NCBI GenBank assembly: GCA_016789725.1
Contig: JAEUQN010000067.1
Coordinates: forward strand, 1-34,449
DNA length: 34,449 nt
Direction: 5' to 3'
Origin: Blastocatellia bacterium
Lineage (GTDB): Bacteria; Acidobacteriota; Blastocatellia; RBC074
This document shows, one piece after another, positions 1 to 7,269 of the stretch (its first letter is position 1; every line of letters starts with the position of its first letter). The notes below the pieces were generated by a model. The model had not been told where the DNA came from, did no database searches, and worked only from the letters and a program-made list of their open reading frames with translations. The translations under genes and the position numbers were made by a program.

Positions 1-2480
1 TTCGGGAGAATACGCGGCGGACGCGCCCAGTAAATTGGATACGGCACGGCGTTCTCGTTGACTTGTTCCGGCGAATCGTTGCTGGAATATCGCCGCACCA
101 GTTTGTTTTGCGCATCCAGGATTTCCAGCGCAACCTCTTTGGCATCCGACTTCAGCCAATAATTGATGATCGCACCGTCGGGCGGGTTTTGCCCCATCGG
201 TTCTTCGGGCGGAATCGGCGTGTCGGTGTTCAGGCTGCGGCGCACGCGCGTAGCGAGTTGTGGTTTGTACAAAAAGGCATCGGACGCGGCCATTTGCACA
301 TTGATCTGCCGCAGCGGCGTGATGTCATCAAGAATCCAAAAGCTGCGTCCGTGCGTGCCAACTACGATGTCGTCGTCTTTGATCACCAAATCACGAATCG
401 AACTCGGCGGCAGATTCAGCCGCAGCGATTGCCAGTTTTCGCCGTCGTCAAAACTGACAAAGACCGTTTGTTCCGTGCCTGCGAACAGCAAGCCTTTGCG
501 CTGAGGGTCTTCGCGCACAACGTTGACGATGGTTCCGTTCGGGATGCCGTTAACGATGCGCTTCCAGGTTTTACCGCCGTCGCGCGTGCGATAAATGTGC
601 GGGCGCAAATCGTCAATGCGCAGCGTATTGATCGCCGCATACGCCGTGTTGTTGTCAAAGTGCGACGCATCCATCAACGACACTTTCATCCACGACTTCA
701 AATCGGGTGGAGTAACGTTCGTCCAATTCTCGCCGCCATCCGTCGTGCGATGAATCAAGCCGTCGTCGGTTCCCACCCAGATGGTGTTGATATCCTGATG
801 CGAAGGCGCAACGGTGTAAATCACACCGCGACGCGCCATCGTCTCCATTTCTTTCGTCGCGTATTTTCCGACGCTTGCAGGCACGTCGTATTTTTCACGC
901 GTCAAATCGGGGCTGATGATCTCCCAACCGTTGCCGCCATTTGTCGTCTTCCACAACACGTTTGTCGCAAAGAACAACGCGCGTTTGTCTACGGTCGAAA
1001 AGATCACAGGCATCGTTCGCAACGTTCGATATTTGCCGCTACGCAATGCTTCGGGCGCGATGTTTTGCACTTGCCCCGTCTTCCAATCGTAGCGCGTGAT
1101 GCGACCGCCATACGTGATGTCAGGATTGAGCGGATCAGGTGCAGCGTAGCCGTATTCGTCCACGCCGACGGTGCGCCAATCGCGCCACGTGATCGCACCG
1201 TAATCGCCGCGACTTTGCACCGCGACGGAACCGCTTTCCTGTTGTCCACTGTAAACCCAATATGGCCAGCGATTGTCAGTGATGACGTGATACAACTGCG
1301 CCGTCGGCTGATTGTACCAACTGCTCCACGTGTCGCCGCCGTTGACCGTGATCGTCGCACCCTGATCCGTCGCAAAAATCATCGTGTCGGGATGTTCCGG
1401 GTTGATCCAGATGCGGTGATAATCGTCGCCGCCCGGCGCACCTTTGAGTGCCGTGAACGTCTTGCCGCCGTCCGTAGATTTGTACGAAGCCGTGTTGCCA
1501 ACAAACACGATGTCAGGATTTTTGGGATGAATTTTGATTTCGGCAAAGTCAGAGCCGCGTCCCCACGTGCGCGCTTCATTGCTAACCTTGCGCCACGATT
1601 CGCCCGCGTCATCGCTGCGATAGATGCCGCCGAATTGCGGGTTCGCGTCCACCGTCGCCATCAGAATGTTCGGGTTGCTGCGCGAAACATCAATGCCGAT
1701 GCGCCCCAATCCTTGCGCAATGGTCGGCAAGCCTTTCGTCAGTTGCCGCCAGGTGTTGCCGCCGTCCGTGGATTTATACAAGCCGCTGCCTGGCCCTTGC
1801 CATTGCCCGTTTTCCCACGGCCCGTGCCGCACTTCGTATAAATCGGCGTAGATCGTGTTCGCGTCTTTCGGATCGAACGCGACCTGAATCGCGCCTGTGT
1901 TTTCGTCTTTGTAGAGAACCTTTTGCCAAGTCTCGCCGCCATCGAGCGAACGAAATACGCCGCGCTCAGCATTCGGCCCAAACGGATGTCCGCAGACCGC
2001 GACAAAGACTCGATTCGGGTTCTTTGGATCAACAATGACCGAGCCGATTTGCTGCCCGTCTTTCAGCCCCATGTTTTTCCACGTCTTGCCGCCGTCCGTA
2101 GATTTGTACACGCCATCGCCAACCGACAAATCAGGCCGCAGCGGCAAGCCTTCGCCACTGCCAACATAGATCACATTCGGCTGCGTTTCGCACAACGCGA
2201 CATCGCCAATCGAACCTGTCGGCTGATCGTCAAAGATCGGCTGCCACGTCCGCCCCGCATCCGTCGTCTTCCACACACCGCCGTTGTTGACCCCGATGAA
2301 AAAGACGTTCGGCTGATTCGGAATCCCGACTGCGCCAACTGTTCTTCCGGCACGAAATGGGCCGATGTTGCGCCATTTGATGCTTTGATAAAGTTGCGGA
2401 TTGAATTGTTGTGGCAACGACGATGTAACCAGCAGTGCAAGCAAAGCCACAACCAACGACCAACGACAGGGCAAATTCAT
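1..2480 (-). CDS. Exported VPS10/sortilin-type Asp-box (BNR) beta-propeller protein, C-terminus beyond window
   Basis: The frame stays open from an ATG at 2480 to the window edge, giving at least 826 residues without a stop. The N-terminus is a signal peptide (basic start, then LVVALLALLVTSS), followed by a conserved opening with IKWRNIGPFRAGR. About eleven Asp-box motifs of the form S/T-x-D-G-G-x-T-W are spread along the chain, for example KSTDGGKTW, RSLDGGETW and RTTDGGENW. These mark one or two multi-bladed beta-propellers of the VPS10/sortilin type. A later segment with GTHGRSFWILDDITPLRQI is typical of the large bacterial exported members. A GGAGG lies 4 nt before the ATG. Such proteins are often annotated as glycosyl hydrolases, but the Asp-box is structural and I see no defined active site. 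The substrate is unknown. It follows sthA, from which it is separated by a strong terminator, so it is probably transcribed separately. Confidence 0.85.
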   Translation of the reverse strand, partial: MNLPCRWSLVVALLALLVTSSLPQQFNPQLYQSIKWRNIGPFRAGRTVGAVGIPNQPNVFFIGVNNGGVWKTTDAGRTWQPIFDDQPTGSIGDVALCETQPNVIYVGSGEGLPLRPDLSVGDGVYKSTDGGKTWKNMGLKDGQQIGSVIVDPKNPNRVFVAVCGHPFGPNAERGVFRSLDGGETWQKVLYKDENTGAIQVAFDPKDANTIYADLYEVRHGPWENGQWQGPGSGLYKSTDGGNTWRQLTKGLPTIAQGLGRIGIDVSRSNPNILMATVDANPQFGGIYRSDDAGESWRKVSNEARTWGRGSDFAEIKIHPKNPDIVFVGNTASYKSTDGGKTFTALKGAPGGDDYHRIWINPEHPDTMIFATDQGATITVNGGDTWSSWYNQPTAQLYHVITDNRWPYWVYSGQQESGSVAVQSRGDYGAITWRDWRTVGVDEYGYAAPDPLNPDITYGGRITRYDWKTGQVQNIAPEALRSGKYRTLRTMPVIFSTVDKRALFFATNVLWKTTNGGNGWEIISPDLTREKYDVPASVGKYATKEMETMARRGVIYTVAPSHQDINTIWVGTDDGLIHRTTDGGENWTNVTPPDLKSWMKVSLMDASHFDNNTAYAAINTLRIDDLRPHIYRTRDGGKTWKRIVNGIPNGTIVNVVREDPQRKGLLFAGTEQTVFVSFDDGENWQSLRLNLPPSSIRDLVIKDDDIVVGTHGRSFWILDDITPLRQINVQMAASDAFLYKPQLATRVRRSLNTDTPIPPEEPMGQNPPDGAIINYWLKSDAKEVALEILDAQNKLVRRYSSNDSPEQVNENAVPYPIYWARPPRILP

Positions 2481-2568
2481 AATGCCTCCAAATTTGAATA
2501 CGGCGTTTGAGAATTACTGCGCGAGTATGATTCGCTGAAGCAACCAGGTTGTCAACAACAGGCAATGC

Positions 2569-2611
2569 AAAAAAATGCCGTGCAATAACAGCATTGCACG
2601 GCATGATTTTT
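2569..2611 (-). terminator. Rho-independent terminator after sthA
   Basis: A perfect 12-bp stem (ATGCCGTGCAAT at 2575-2586 paired with 2593-2604) encloses a 6-nt loop. Read on the minus strand it is followed at once by a run of T residues, about 26 nt past the sthA stop. A second T-run on the opposite side would let it work in both directions. It separates sthA from the VPS10-type gene. Confidence 0.9.
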
Positions 2612-2637
2612 TGAGATTCAGTTATGCTAACGAAAAC

Positions 2638-4056
2638 CTACGCGACTTCGGCGGCTTTGTATTTCACATTCTCCAACCCCACCAACTTGTTCAGCCCATT
2701 GAAGGCAGCCGCTTTGTAACATTCCGCCAACGTGGGAAAGTTGAAAACGGTGTTGATGAAATAATCCACTGTGCCTTTCAGGGTCATCACGGCTTGCCCG
2801 ATATGCAGCAACTCCGATGCGCCTTCGCCGATGATGTGGACGCCTAAAATCTCGCGCGTTTCGCGGTGGAAGATCAGCTTCAAGCGGCCCGTCGTATCGC
2901 CACGAATCTGGCCGCGCGCGATTTCACGGTAATACGCCAAACCAACTTCGTACGGCACATCTTCGTCGGTCAATTGCTCTTCGGTTTTACCAACAAATGA
3001 GATTTCGGGAATCGTGTAAATGCCGTAGGGATAGGCACCGGGATCGGTCTTGGCTGGCACATTGAACGCGTGGCAGGCGGCCATTCTCCCCTGCTCCATT
3101 GAAACCGATGCCAGACTTGGAAAGCCGATCACGTCGCCCACCGCAAAGATATGGCGTTGCGCGGTTCGGTATTCGTCGTCCACGGTGATACGTCCGCGCG
3201 AATCGGCTTCTAACCCAGCGGCTTCCAGATGCAAACCGTCCACGTTGCCTTGACGCCCGATAGAATACAGCAACGCATCGCCAGCGATTTTCTTTTTGCT
3301 TTCCAACGTGGCAATCACGCCATCGGCAGTCTCCTCTACGCTGACGACTTCTTCGCCCATGCGCAACGTCACACGATGATCGCGCAAGTGATAAGACAAG
3401 GCTTCGATGATTTCACTGTCAGCAAATTCGAGCAGGCGCGGACGCTTTTCAATCAGGATCACGCGCACGCCGAGCGCCGCAAACATTGACGCATATTCCA
3501 CACCGATCACACCGCCGCCCACGACAATCAATGTTTTCGGTACTTGTTCAAGCTGGAAAATCTGATCGCTGTTGATGATTGTGCGATTGTTGATCGGCAC
3601 GGTGGCCGAAGCGGCAGGGCGTGTCCCGACGGCGATCACAATATTGTCGCCTTCGATCTCGGTCGTGCCGCGCGAGTTTTGCACGCGCAAACGATGCGAA
3701 TCAACAAAGCTGGCAGCGCCCGTCAGCAAATCAATATTGTTGCGTCCCATTTGGTTCTGGGTCACGTCGCATTCGGTGCGGATGACGTGCTGGACACGAA
3801 ACGACAAATCTTCCATCGTGATTTTGTCTTTCACGCGGTAATTCATGCCATACACATTTTGGTACTGATAGCCGGACAAGTGCATCACGGCTTCGCGCAT
3901 GGTCTTGCTGGGAATCGTCCCCGTGTTGATGCACGCGCCGCCGACGACTTCTTTCTTTTCGATGACAGCGATGCGCTTGCCCAGTTTTGCGCCTTGAATC
4001 GCGGCACGCTGCCCGCCGGGGCCAGACCCAATGACAATCAAATCGTATTTTTGCAT
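2638..4056 (-). CDS. sthA: Si-specific NAD(P)+ transhydrogenase (soluble pyridine nucleotide transhydrogenase)
   Basis: This 472-residue flavoprotein of the pyridine nucleotide-disulfide oxidoreductase family moves hydride between NADH/NAD+ and NADPH/NADP+ in the cytoplasm. It opens with an FAD-binding motif (IVIGSGPGGQRAA). At about residues 40-55 it has GGACINTGTIPSKT, where the second redox cysteine of lipoamide dehydrogenase is replaced by Thr (C-x4-T); this is the known hallmark of soluble transhydrogenases. An NAD(P)-binding motif (VVGGGVIGVEYA), a second FAD motif (IFAVGDVIGFPSLA) and the C-terminal dimerisation domain follow. I chose the ATG at 4056 because FAD-binding begins directly after it; an upstream TTG at 4104 would add 16 residues with no family character. 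It lies about 120 bp after rhaB, with a candidate promoter of its own. Lipoamide dehydrogenase is the main alternative and is unlikely given the Cys-to-Thr change. Confidence 0.92.
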   Translation of the reverse strand: MQKYDLIVIGSGPGGQRAAIQGAKLGKRIAVIEKKEVVGGACINTGTIPSKTMREAVMHLSGYQYQNVYGMNYRVKDKITMEDLSFRVQHVIRTECDVTQNQMGRNNIDLLTGAASFVDSHRLRVQNSRGTTEIEGDNIVIAVGTRPAASATVPINNRTIINSDQIFQLEQVPKTLIVVGGGVIGVEYASMFAALGVRVILIEKRPRLLEFADSEIIEALSYHLRDHRVTLRMGEEVVSVEETADGVIATLESKKKIAGDALLYSIGRQGNVDGLHLEAAGLEADSRGRITVDDEYRTAQRHIFAVGDVIGFPSLASVSMEQGRMAACHAFNVPAKTDPGAYPYGIYTIPEISFVGKTEEQLTDEDVPYEVGLAYYREIARGQIRGDTTGRLKLIFHRETREILGVHIIGEGASELLHIGQAVMTLKGTVDYFINTVFNFPTLAECYKAAAFNGLNKLVGLENVKYKAAEVA

Positions 4057-4115
4057 AAGCGAATTAGAGGTGGGTTGAGGGAATGTTTGGGGGGCAAGAA
4101 GCAAAGGCCGGGCGC

Positions 4116-4144
4116 ATGATTGGCAAAATCCGCGACGAAGTCAA
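4116..4144 (-). promoter_or_regulatory. Candidate sigma70-type promoter for sthA
   Basis: On the minus strand TTGACT (4144-4139) is followed after exactly 17 nt by AATCAT (4121-4116). These match the -35 consensus at 5 of 6 and the -10 consensus at 4 of 6. The predicted transcript would carry a leader of about 50 nt before the sthA ATG. This is a visual match only. Confidence 0.4.
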
Positions 4145-4178
4145 CAAACAATTTTTGTCACAGAATTGTGCTGCCAGG

Positions 4179-5738
4179 CTAAAAGTTAAATTGCGCTTCG
4201 ATTTGTGCGTACCAATCCGCAGCAATGCGCCATTCTGCCGTCGCTTGTGGCTCAAAGCGGCGCAATTGCACATTCGCGGCGACGTGTTGGCGTGCATCGG
4301 TCAAGGTGGCGAAACGGCCTGCGGCAACCGCCTGCACCAAGACGTTTCCAATGACAGTGGATTCAACCGGGCCAGCCAGCACAGGCTTTCCGGTGGCATT
4401 CGCCGTCGCCTGGTTCAGGTAGGCGTTTTGCGAACCGCCGCCGACAATTTGTACGCCTGCGAGGGGCTGTCCGGTCAATTCCTCAATCGTGCGCAGAACA
4501 GAGGCATAACGCAGCGCGAGCGAGTCCAGAATCGCTTTCGCTACGGCGGGCGGATCGTCGCTGGGTTGTTGCTGAGTGTCGGCAAGCTGCGCCGCAATGG
4601 CGGCAGTCATACTGGCAGGGTTGAATAAACGAGCATCATCAGGGTAGAACAACGCGGGGAAATCCGAGCGCCCGGCAACATCGCGCAGCAACACATCGTA
4701 ATCCACCGTCAGCCCTTGTGCCTGCCATTCTTTGCGGCACGATTCCAGCACCCACAACCCCATCACGTTTTTCAGAAAGCGAACGGTGCCGAAGGCTCCG
4801 CCTTCGTTCGTAAAATTATGCTGTGCGGTTTCGGCATTGATGAGCGCCTCGTGCAACTCAACGCCGACCAGCGACCACGTCCCCGAAGAAATGTACGCCC
4901 AATGATTCAGCAATGGTGCGCCAATCACGGCGCTGCCGGTGTCGTGCGTGGCGGGCGCGATGACTTTCACATCTTGTAAATTCAATTCGTCCGCGAGTTC
5001 CGGCGCGAGCATTCCAACTTCTGAACCCGCTTGAATAATTTCTGTCAGCAAGTGGCGCGGGACGTTCAGCGCGTTGACGATGGGATCGTCCCAATCGCGC
5101 GTTTGGGCGTTCACCATCTGCATCGTTGTGGCATTGGTATATTCCGTGACCGCGCTGCCCGTCAAAAAGAAATTGATGAGATCAGGAATGAGCAACAACT
5201 TGTCGGCGTTGGCGGCAAAACCCTCGTGAGCGTGGGCGCAAAGCTGCGAACTGGTGTTCAAGGTCAGAAATTGGATGCCCGTGCGCGCATAGATTTCTTC
5301 GCGCGGCATTTGGGCAAACATCCGCTCAAAAATATTGACGGTGCGTTCATCGCGGTAACAAATCGGGTCTTCGATGAGATTGCCCCCCGCATCAATCAAG
5401 CCGTAATCCACGGCCCAACTGTCTACGCCCAGGCTGTAAATCGGGCGATTTAGCTCGCGCGCGCGTTGTGATGCGGCCTTCAATCCAGTTTTGACTTCAG
5501 AAAGAATATGCTGAAAATCCCAACGCAAATGCCCGTTTACTGGACGCGGCGGATAGTGAAACCGATGCGTTTGTTCGAGTAACAATTCGCCGTCCGCCAG
5601 CCCTGCAAGAAATACGCGCCCGCTGCCTGCGCCGAGGTCAACTGCGATGTACAAGGATTTTGGATTTTGGATTTTGGATTTTGGATTTTCTATCGCCAAG
5701 TTATCTCCATCGCTTTTCTGTTCTAAGGATTCATTCAT
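4179..5738 (-). CDS. rhaB: Rhamnulokinase with a repeat-encoded N-terminal extension
   Basis: This FGGY-family kinase phosphorylates L-rhamnulose to L-rhamnulose 1-phosphate. The ATP-binding core starts with YIAVDLGAGSGRVFL (residues 30-44). The FGGY catalytic-base segment is visible as ATHDTGSAV, with the Asp at residue 266. The C-terminal nucleotide-binding motif GGGSQNAYLNQATANATG is intact. The ATG at 5738 is preceded by GAGG at 7 nt, so translation probably starts there. This adds about 28 residues ahead of the kinase core, including NPKSKIQNPKSL, encoded by a 7-bp tandem repeat. A TTG at 5654 would give a normal-length enzyme but has no Shine-Dalgarno site. The gene lies 51 bp after rhaI, and the gap is mostly repeat sequence of the inverse orientation. 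Function is secure; the exact N-terminus is not. Confidence 0.93.
   Translation of the reverse strand: MNESLEQKSDGDNLAIENPKSKIQNPKSLYIAVDLGAGSGRVFLAGLADGELLLEQTHRFHYPPRPVNGHLRWDFQHILSEVKTGLKAASQRARELNRPIYSLGVDSWAVDYGLIDAGGNLIEDPICYRDERTVNIFERMFAQMPREEIYARTGIQFLTLNTSSQLCAHAHEGFAANADKLLLIPDLINFFLTGSAVTEYTNATTMQMVNAQTRDWDDPIVNALNVPRHLLTEIIQAGSEVGMLAPELADELNLQDVKVIAPATHDTGSAVIGAPLLNHWAYISSGTWSLVGVELHEALINAETAQHNFTNEGGAFGTVRFLKNVMGLWVLESCRKEWQAQGLTVDYDVLLRDVAGRSDFPALFYPDDARLFNPASMTAAIAAQLADTQQQPSDDPPAVAKAILDSLALRYASVLRTIEELTGQPLAGVQIVGGGSQNAYLNQATANATGKPVLAGPVESTVIGNVLVQAVAAGRFATLTDARQHVAANVQLRRFEPQATAEWRIAADWYAQIEAQFNF
5655..5689. repeat. Five perfect tandem copies of GGATTTT
   Basis: Five uninterrupted 7-bp units lie in the 5' part of rhaB. 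Read on the minus strand they encode the NPKSKIQNPKS stretch. They are the inverse complement of the array at 5753-5794, so the two can pair as a 35-bp stem with one mismatch. The loop of about 63 nt contains the rhaB Shine-Dalgarno site (5746-5749) and ATG (5736-5738). Short tandemly repeated heptamers of this kind are known from filamentous cyanobacteria; here they lie inside a catabolic operon. Confidence 0.95.
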
Positions 5739-5752
5739 CAGTACGCCTCAGT

Positions 5753-5794
5753 AATCCAAAATCCAAAATCCAAAATCTAAAATCCAAAATCAAA
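5753..5794. repeat. Six-unit AATCCAA tandem array, inverse of the 5655 array
   Basis: Four units are exact AATCCAA, one reads AATCTAA and the last reads AATCAAA. The array fills the rhaI-rhaB gap and includes the rhaI stop codon (5790-5792). It is the reverse complement of the GGATTTT array 63 bp away. In an rhaI-rhaB transcript the two arrays would form a long hairpin around the rhaB start. Confidence 0.95.
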
Positions 5795-7088
5795 CGATTC
5801 CGGCTGAGATGCCAATCGCCGCCGGACGTTCTGCGGCTTTGTGCTGGCGATATTGGCTGGCGCGATAGGTTGCAAGCGGGTCAATTGCGCCGCCTGCGCG
5901 TTCGCGTGCAGCAGCGATAATCGGCGCAACATCCATTGTGAACGCTTGCTTGAGTGTTTGCAGCGCGCGCATCGGATCGCAATTTTCCTGCGCTTCGGTC
6001 AATACCGCGCGGTCAACTAAATGCGCTTGTACGTAGGCGCGTTGCAACTCGACCGCGCTCATCATCAATGATTCAATCGGGTCAGTGACGTTGTGCGATT
6101 GATCAAGCATGTACGCCGGATTGAAATCAGGCGTGCCGTCGGTTTGCGCATCTACGAGTTCGTTGAAGATCAGGAATAACTGGAATGGTTTGATGGAACC
6201 AGCATCCAAATCATCGTCGCCATATTTGCTGTCATTGAAATGGAAGCCGCCGAGCTTGCCCGCTTGAATTAATCGCGCAACGATCATTTCGATATTGACG
6301 TTCGGCGCGTGATGTCCGAGGTCAACTAAGCATTTTGCCTTTTCGCCTAATTGTGTAGCGCAAAAATAGCTGGTGCCCCAATCATTAATCACCGTTGAGT
6401 AAAATGCAGGTTCGTACATTTTGTGTTCCATAAACACGCGCCAATCGTCCGGCAACGCTTTGTATATTTCGCGCATGCTTTCGAGGTAACGTTCCAGCGT
6501 TTTGCGGAAATGTTGTTGCCCGGCAAAATTTCCGCCATCACCAATCCAAACCGTGTGCGCCTTAGAACCGAGCGTTTTGCCGATTTCGATGCACTCGATA
6601 TTGTGTTCGACGGCTTGGGCGCGAACGGCGGCGTCTGGATGCGTCAAGCTGCCGAATCTGTACGACAATTTTTGGTCAGCTTGATCCTGAAATGTATTGG
6701 AATTCATCGCGTCAAACGTCAATCCACGCTCGCTCGCATATGATTTCAAGGTCGCGGCGTTATCCGGTTTGTCCCACGGAATGTGCAACGAAACCGCTCC
6801 GGTCGCGCGTACTAACTTATTGATCGTCGCGCAATCCGCCAGCTTTTCATAAATGCCGCGCGGCTCACCGATACCGGGAAAACGGGCAAAGCGCGTGCCG
6901 CCTGTGCCTACGCCCCACGAAGGAACGGCAACTTGAAAAGCTTGCGCTTTGGCAGTGAGGTCTTCGATATTGAGGCCGCGCCGTCGCAGTTGTTTGCCGA
7001 GGTGTTCGTAGTCTTCTTCCAGCCAAGCTTTCGCCTTTTGGTTTTGTTCGGCAATAAAGTTGTCGTTGATTTCAAAATGTGTAGTCAT
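5790..7088 (-). CDS. rhaI: L-rhamnose isomerase, RhaI (Pseudomonas/Streptomyces) type
   Basis: This 432-residue TIM-barrel protein converts L-rhamnose to L-rhamnulose, the first step of phosphorylative rhamnose catabolism. It belongs to the RhaI family and not to the E. coli RhaA family. Candidate metal ligands fall in the expected order: Glu221 (EHKMYEPAFY), Asp256 (CLVDLGHH), His283 (GGFHFNDSKYGDDD) and Asp329 (MLDQSHN). These are all offset by two from the Pseudomonas stutzeri enzyme ligands as I remember them. Substrate-binding segments such as SLHIPWDKPD near residue 100 are present. The ATG at 7088 has a GGAGG about 14 nt upstream, which is longer than usual. It lies between the aldolase/dehydrogenase gene and rhaB on one strand, completing a rhamnose pathway. 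Confidence 0.93.
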   Translation of the reverse strand: MTTHFEINDNFIAEQNQKAKAWLEEDYEHLGKQLRRRGLNIEDLTAKAQAFQVAVPSWGVGTGGTRFARFPGIGEPRGIYEKLADCATINKLVRATGAVSLHIPWDKPDNAATLKSYASERGLTFDAMNSNTFQDQADQKLSYRFGSLTHPDAAVRAQAVEHNIECIEIGKTLGSKAHTVWIGDGGNFAGQQHFRKTLERYLESMREIYKALPDDWRVFMEHKMYEPAFYSTVINDWGTSYFCATQLGEKAKCLVDLGHHAPNVNIEMIVARLIQAGKLGGFHFNDSKYGDDDLDAGSIKPFQLFLIFNELVDAQTDGTPDFNPAYMLDQSHNVTDPIESLMMSAVELQRAYVQAHLVDRAVLTEAQENCDPMRALQTLKQAFTMDVAPIIAAARERAGGAIDPLATYRASQYRQHKAAERPAAIGISAGIV

Positions 7089-7106
7089 ATTTCATCCATT
7101 TTTCCT

Positions 7107-7256
7107 CCACTAAGACACACGAAGTGGCACGAAAAAAAACATAGACAGGATTCACAAGATGGACAGGATTTATCCTCGAATATGGCTGGCTCTTGATCTT
7201 GTAAATCATATCAATCCTGTCGAAATATCTTCCTGTTCCTTCGTGTGTCTTCGTGG
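7107..7256. repeat. Nested palindromic intergenic element between rhaEW and rhaI
   Basis: Outer arms of 17 bp (7107-7123 and 7240-7256) match at 16 of 17 positions and contain AAGACACACGAA. Inside them, GACAGGATT followed by ACAAGAT (7144-7160) is mirrored by ATCTTGT with AATCCTGTC (7196-7221). The element fills most of the 181-bp gap and has no coding frame. Motifs of this style recur between genes in many bacterial genomes, which suggests a small non-autonomous palindromic repeat. It may affect mRNA processing between the two genes. Confidence 0.7.
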
Positions 7257-7269
7257 ATCAATCATTGTT

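Noticed and set aside
63..1841. 592-codon open frame on the plus strand
   Set aside because: It lies opposite the VPS10-type gene, is rich in Arg and has no family features, signal or ribosome-binding site. The minus-strand frame has repeated Asp-boxes and a signal peptide.
4057..4104. Sixteen-residue extension of SthA from a TTG
   Set aside because: It has no similarity to the family, and the FAD-binding strand starts right after the ATG at 4056.
5655..5794. Heptamer arrays as a CRISPR
   Set aside because: Units are 7 bp, directly adjacent and without spacers, and no cas genes are present.
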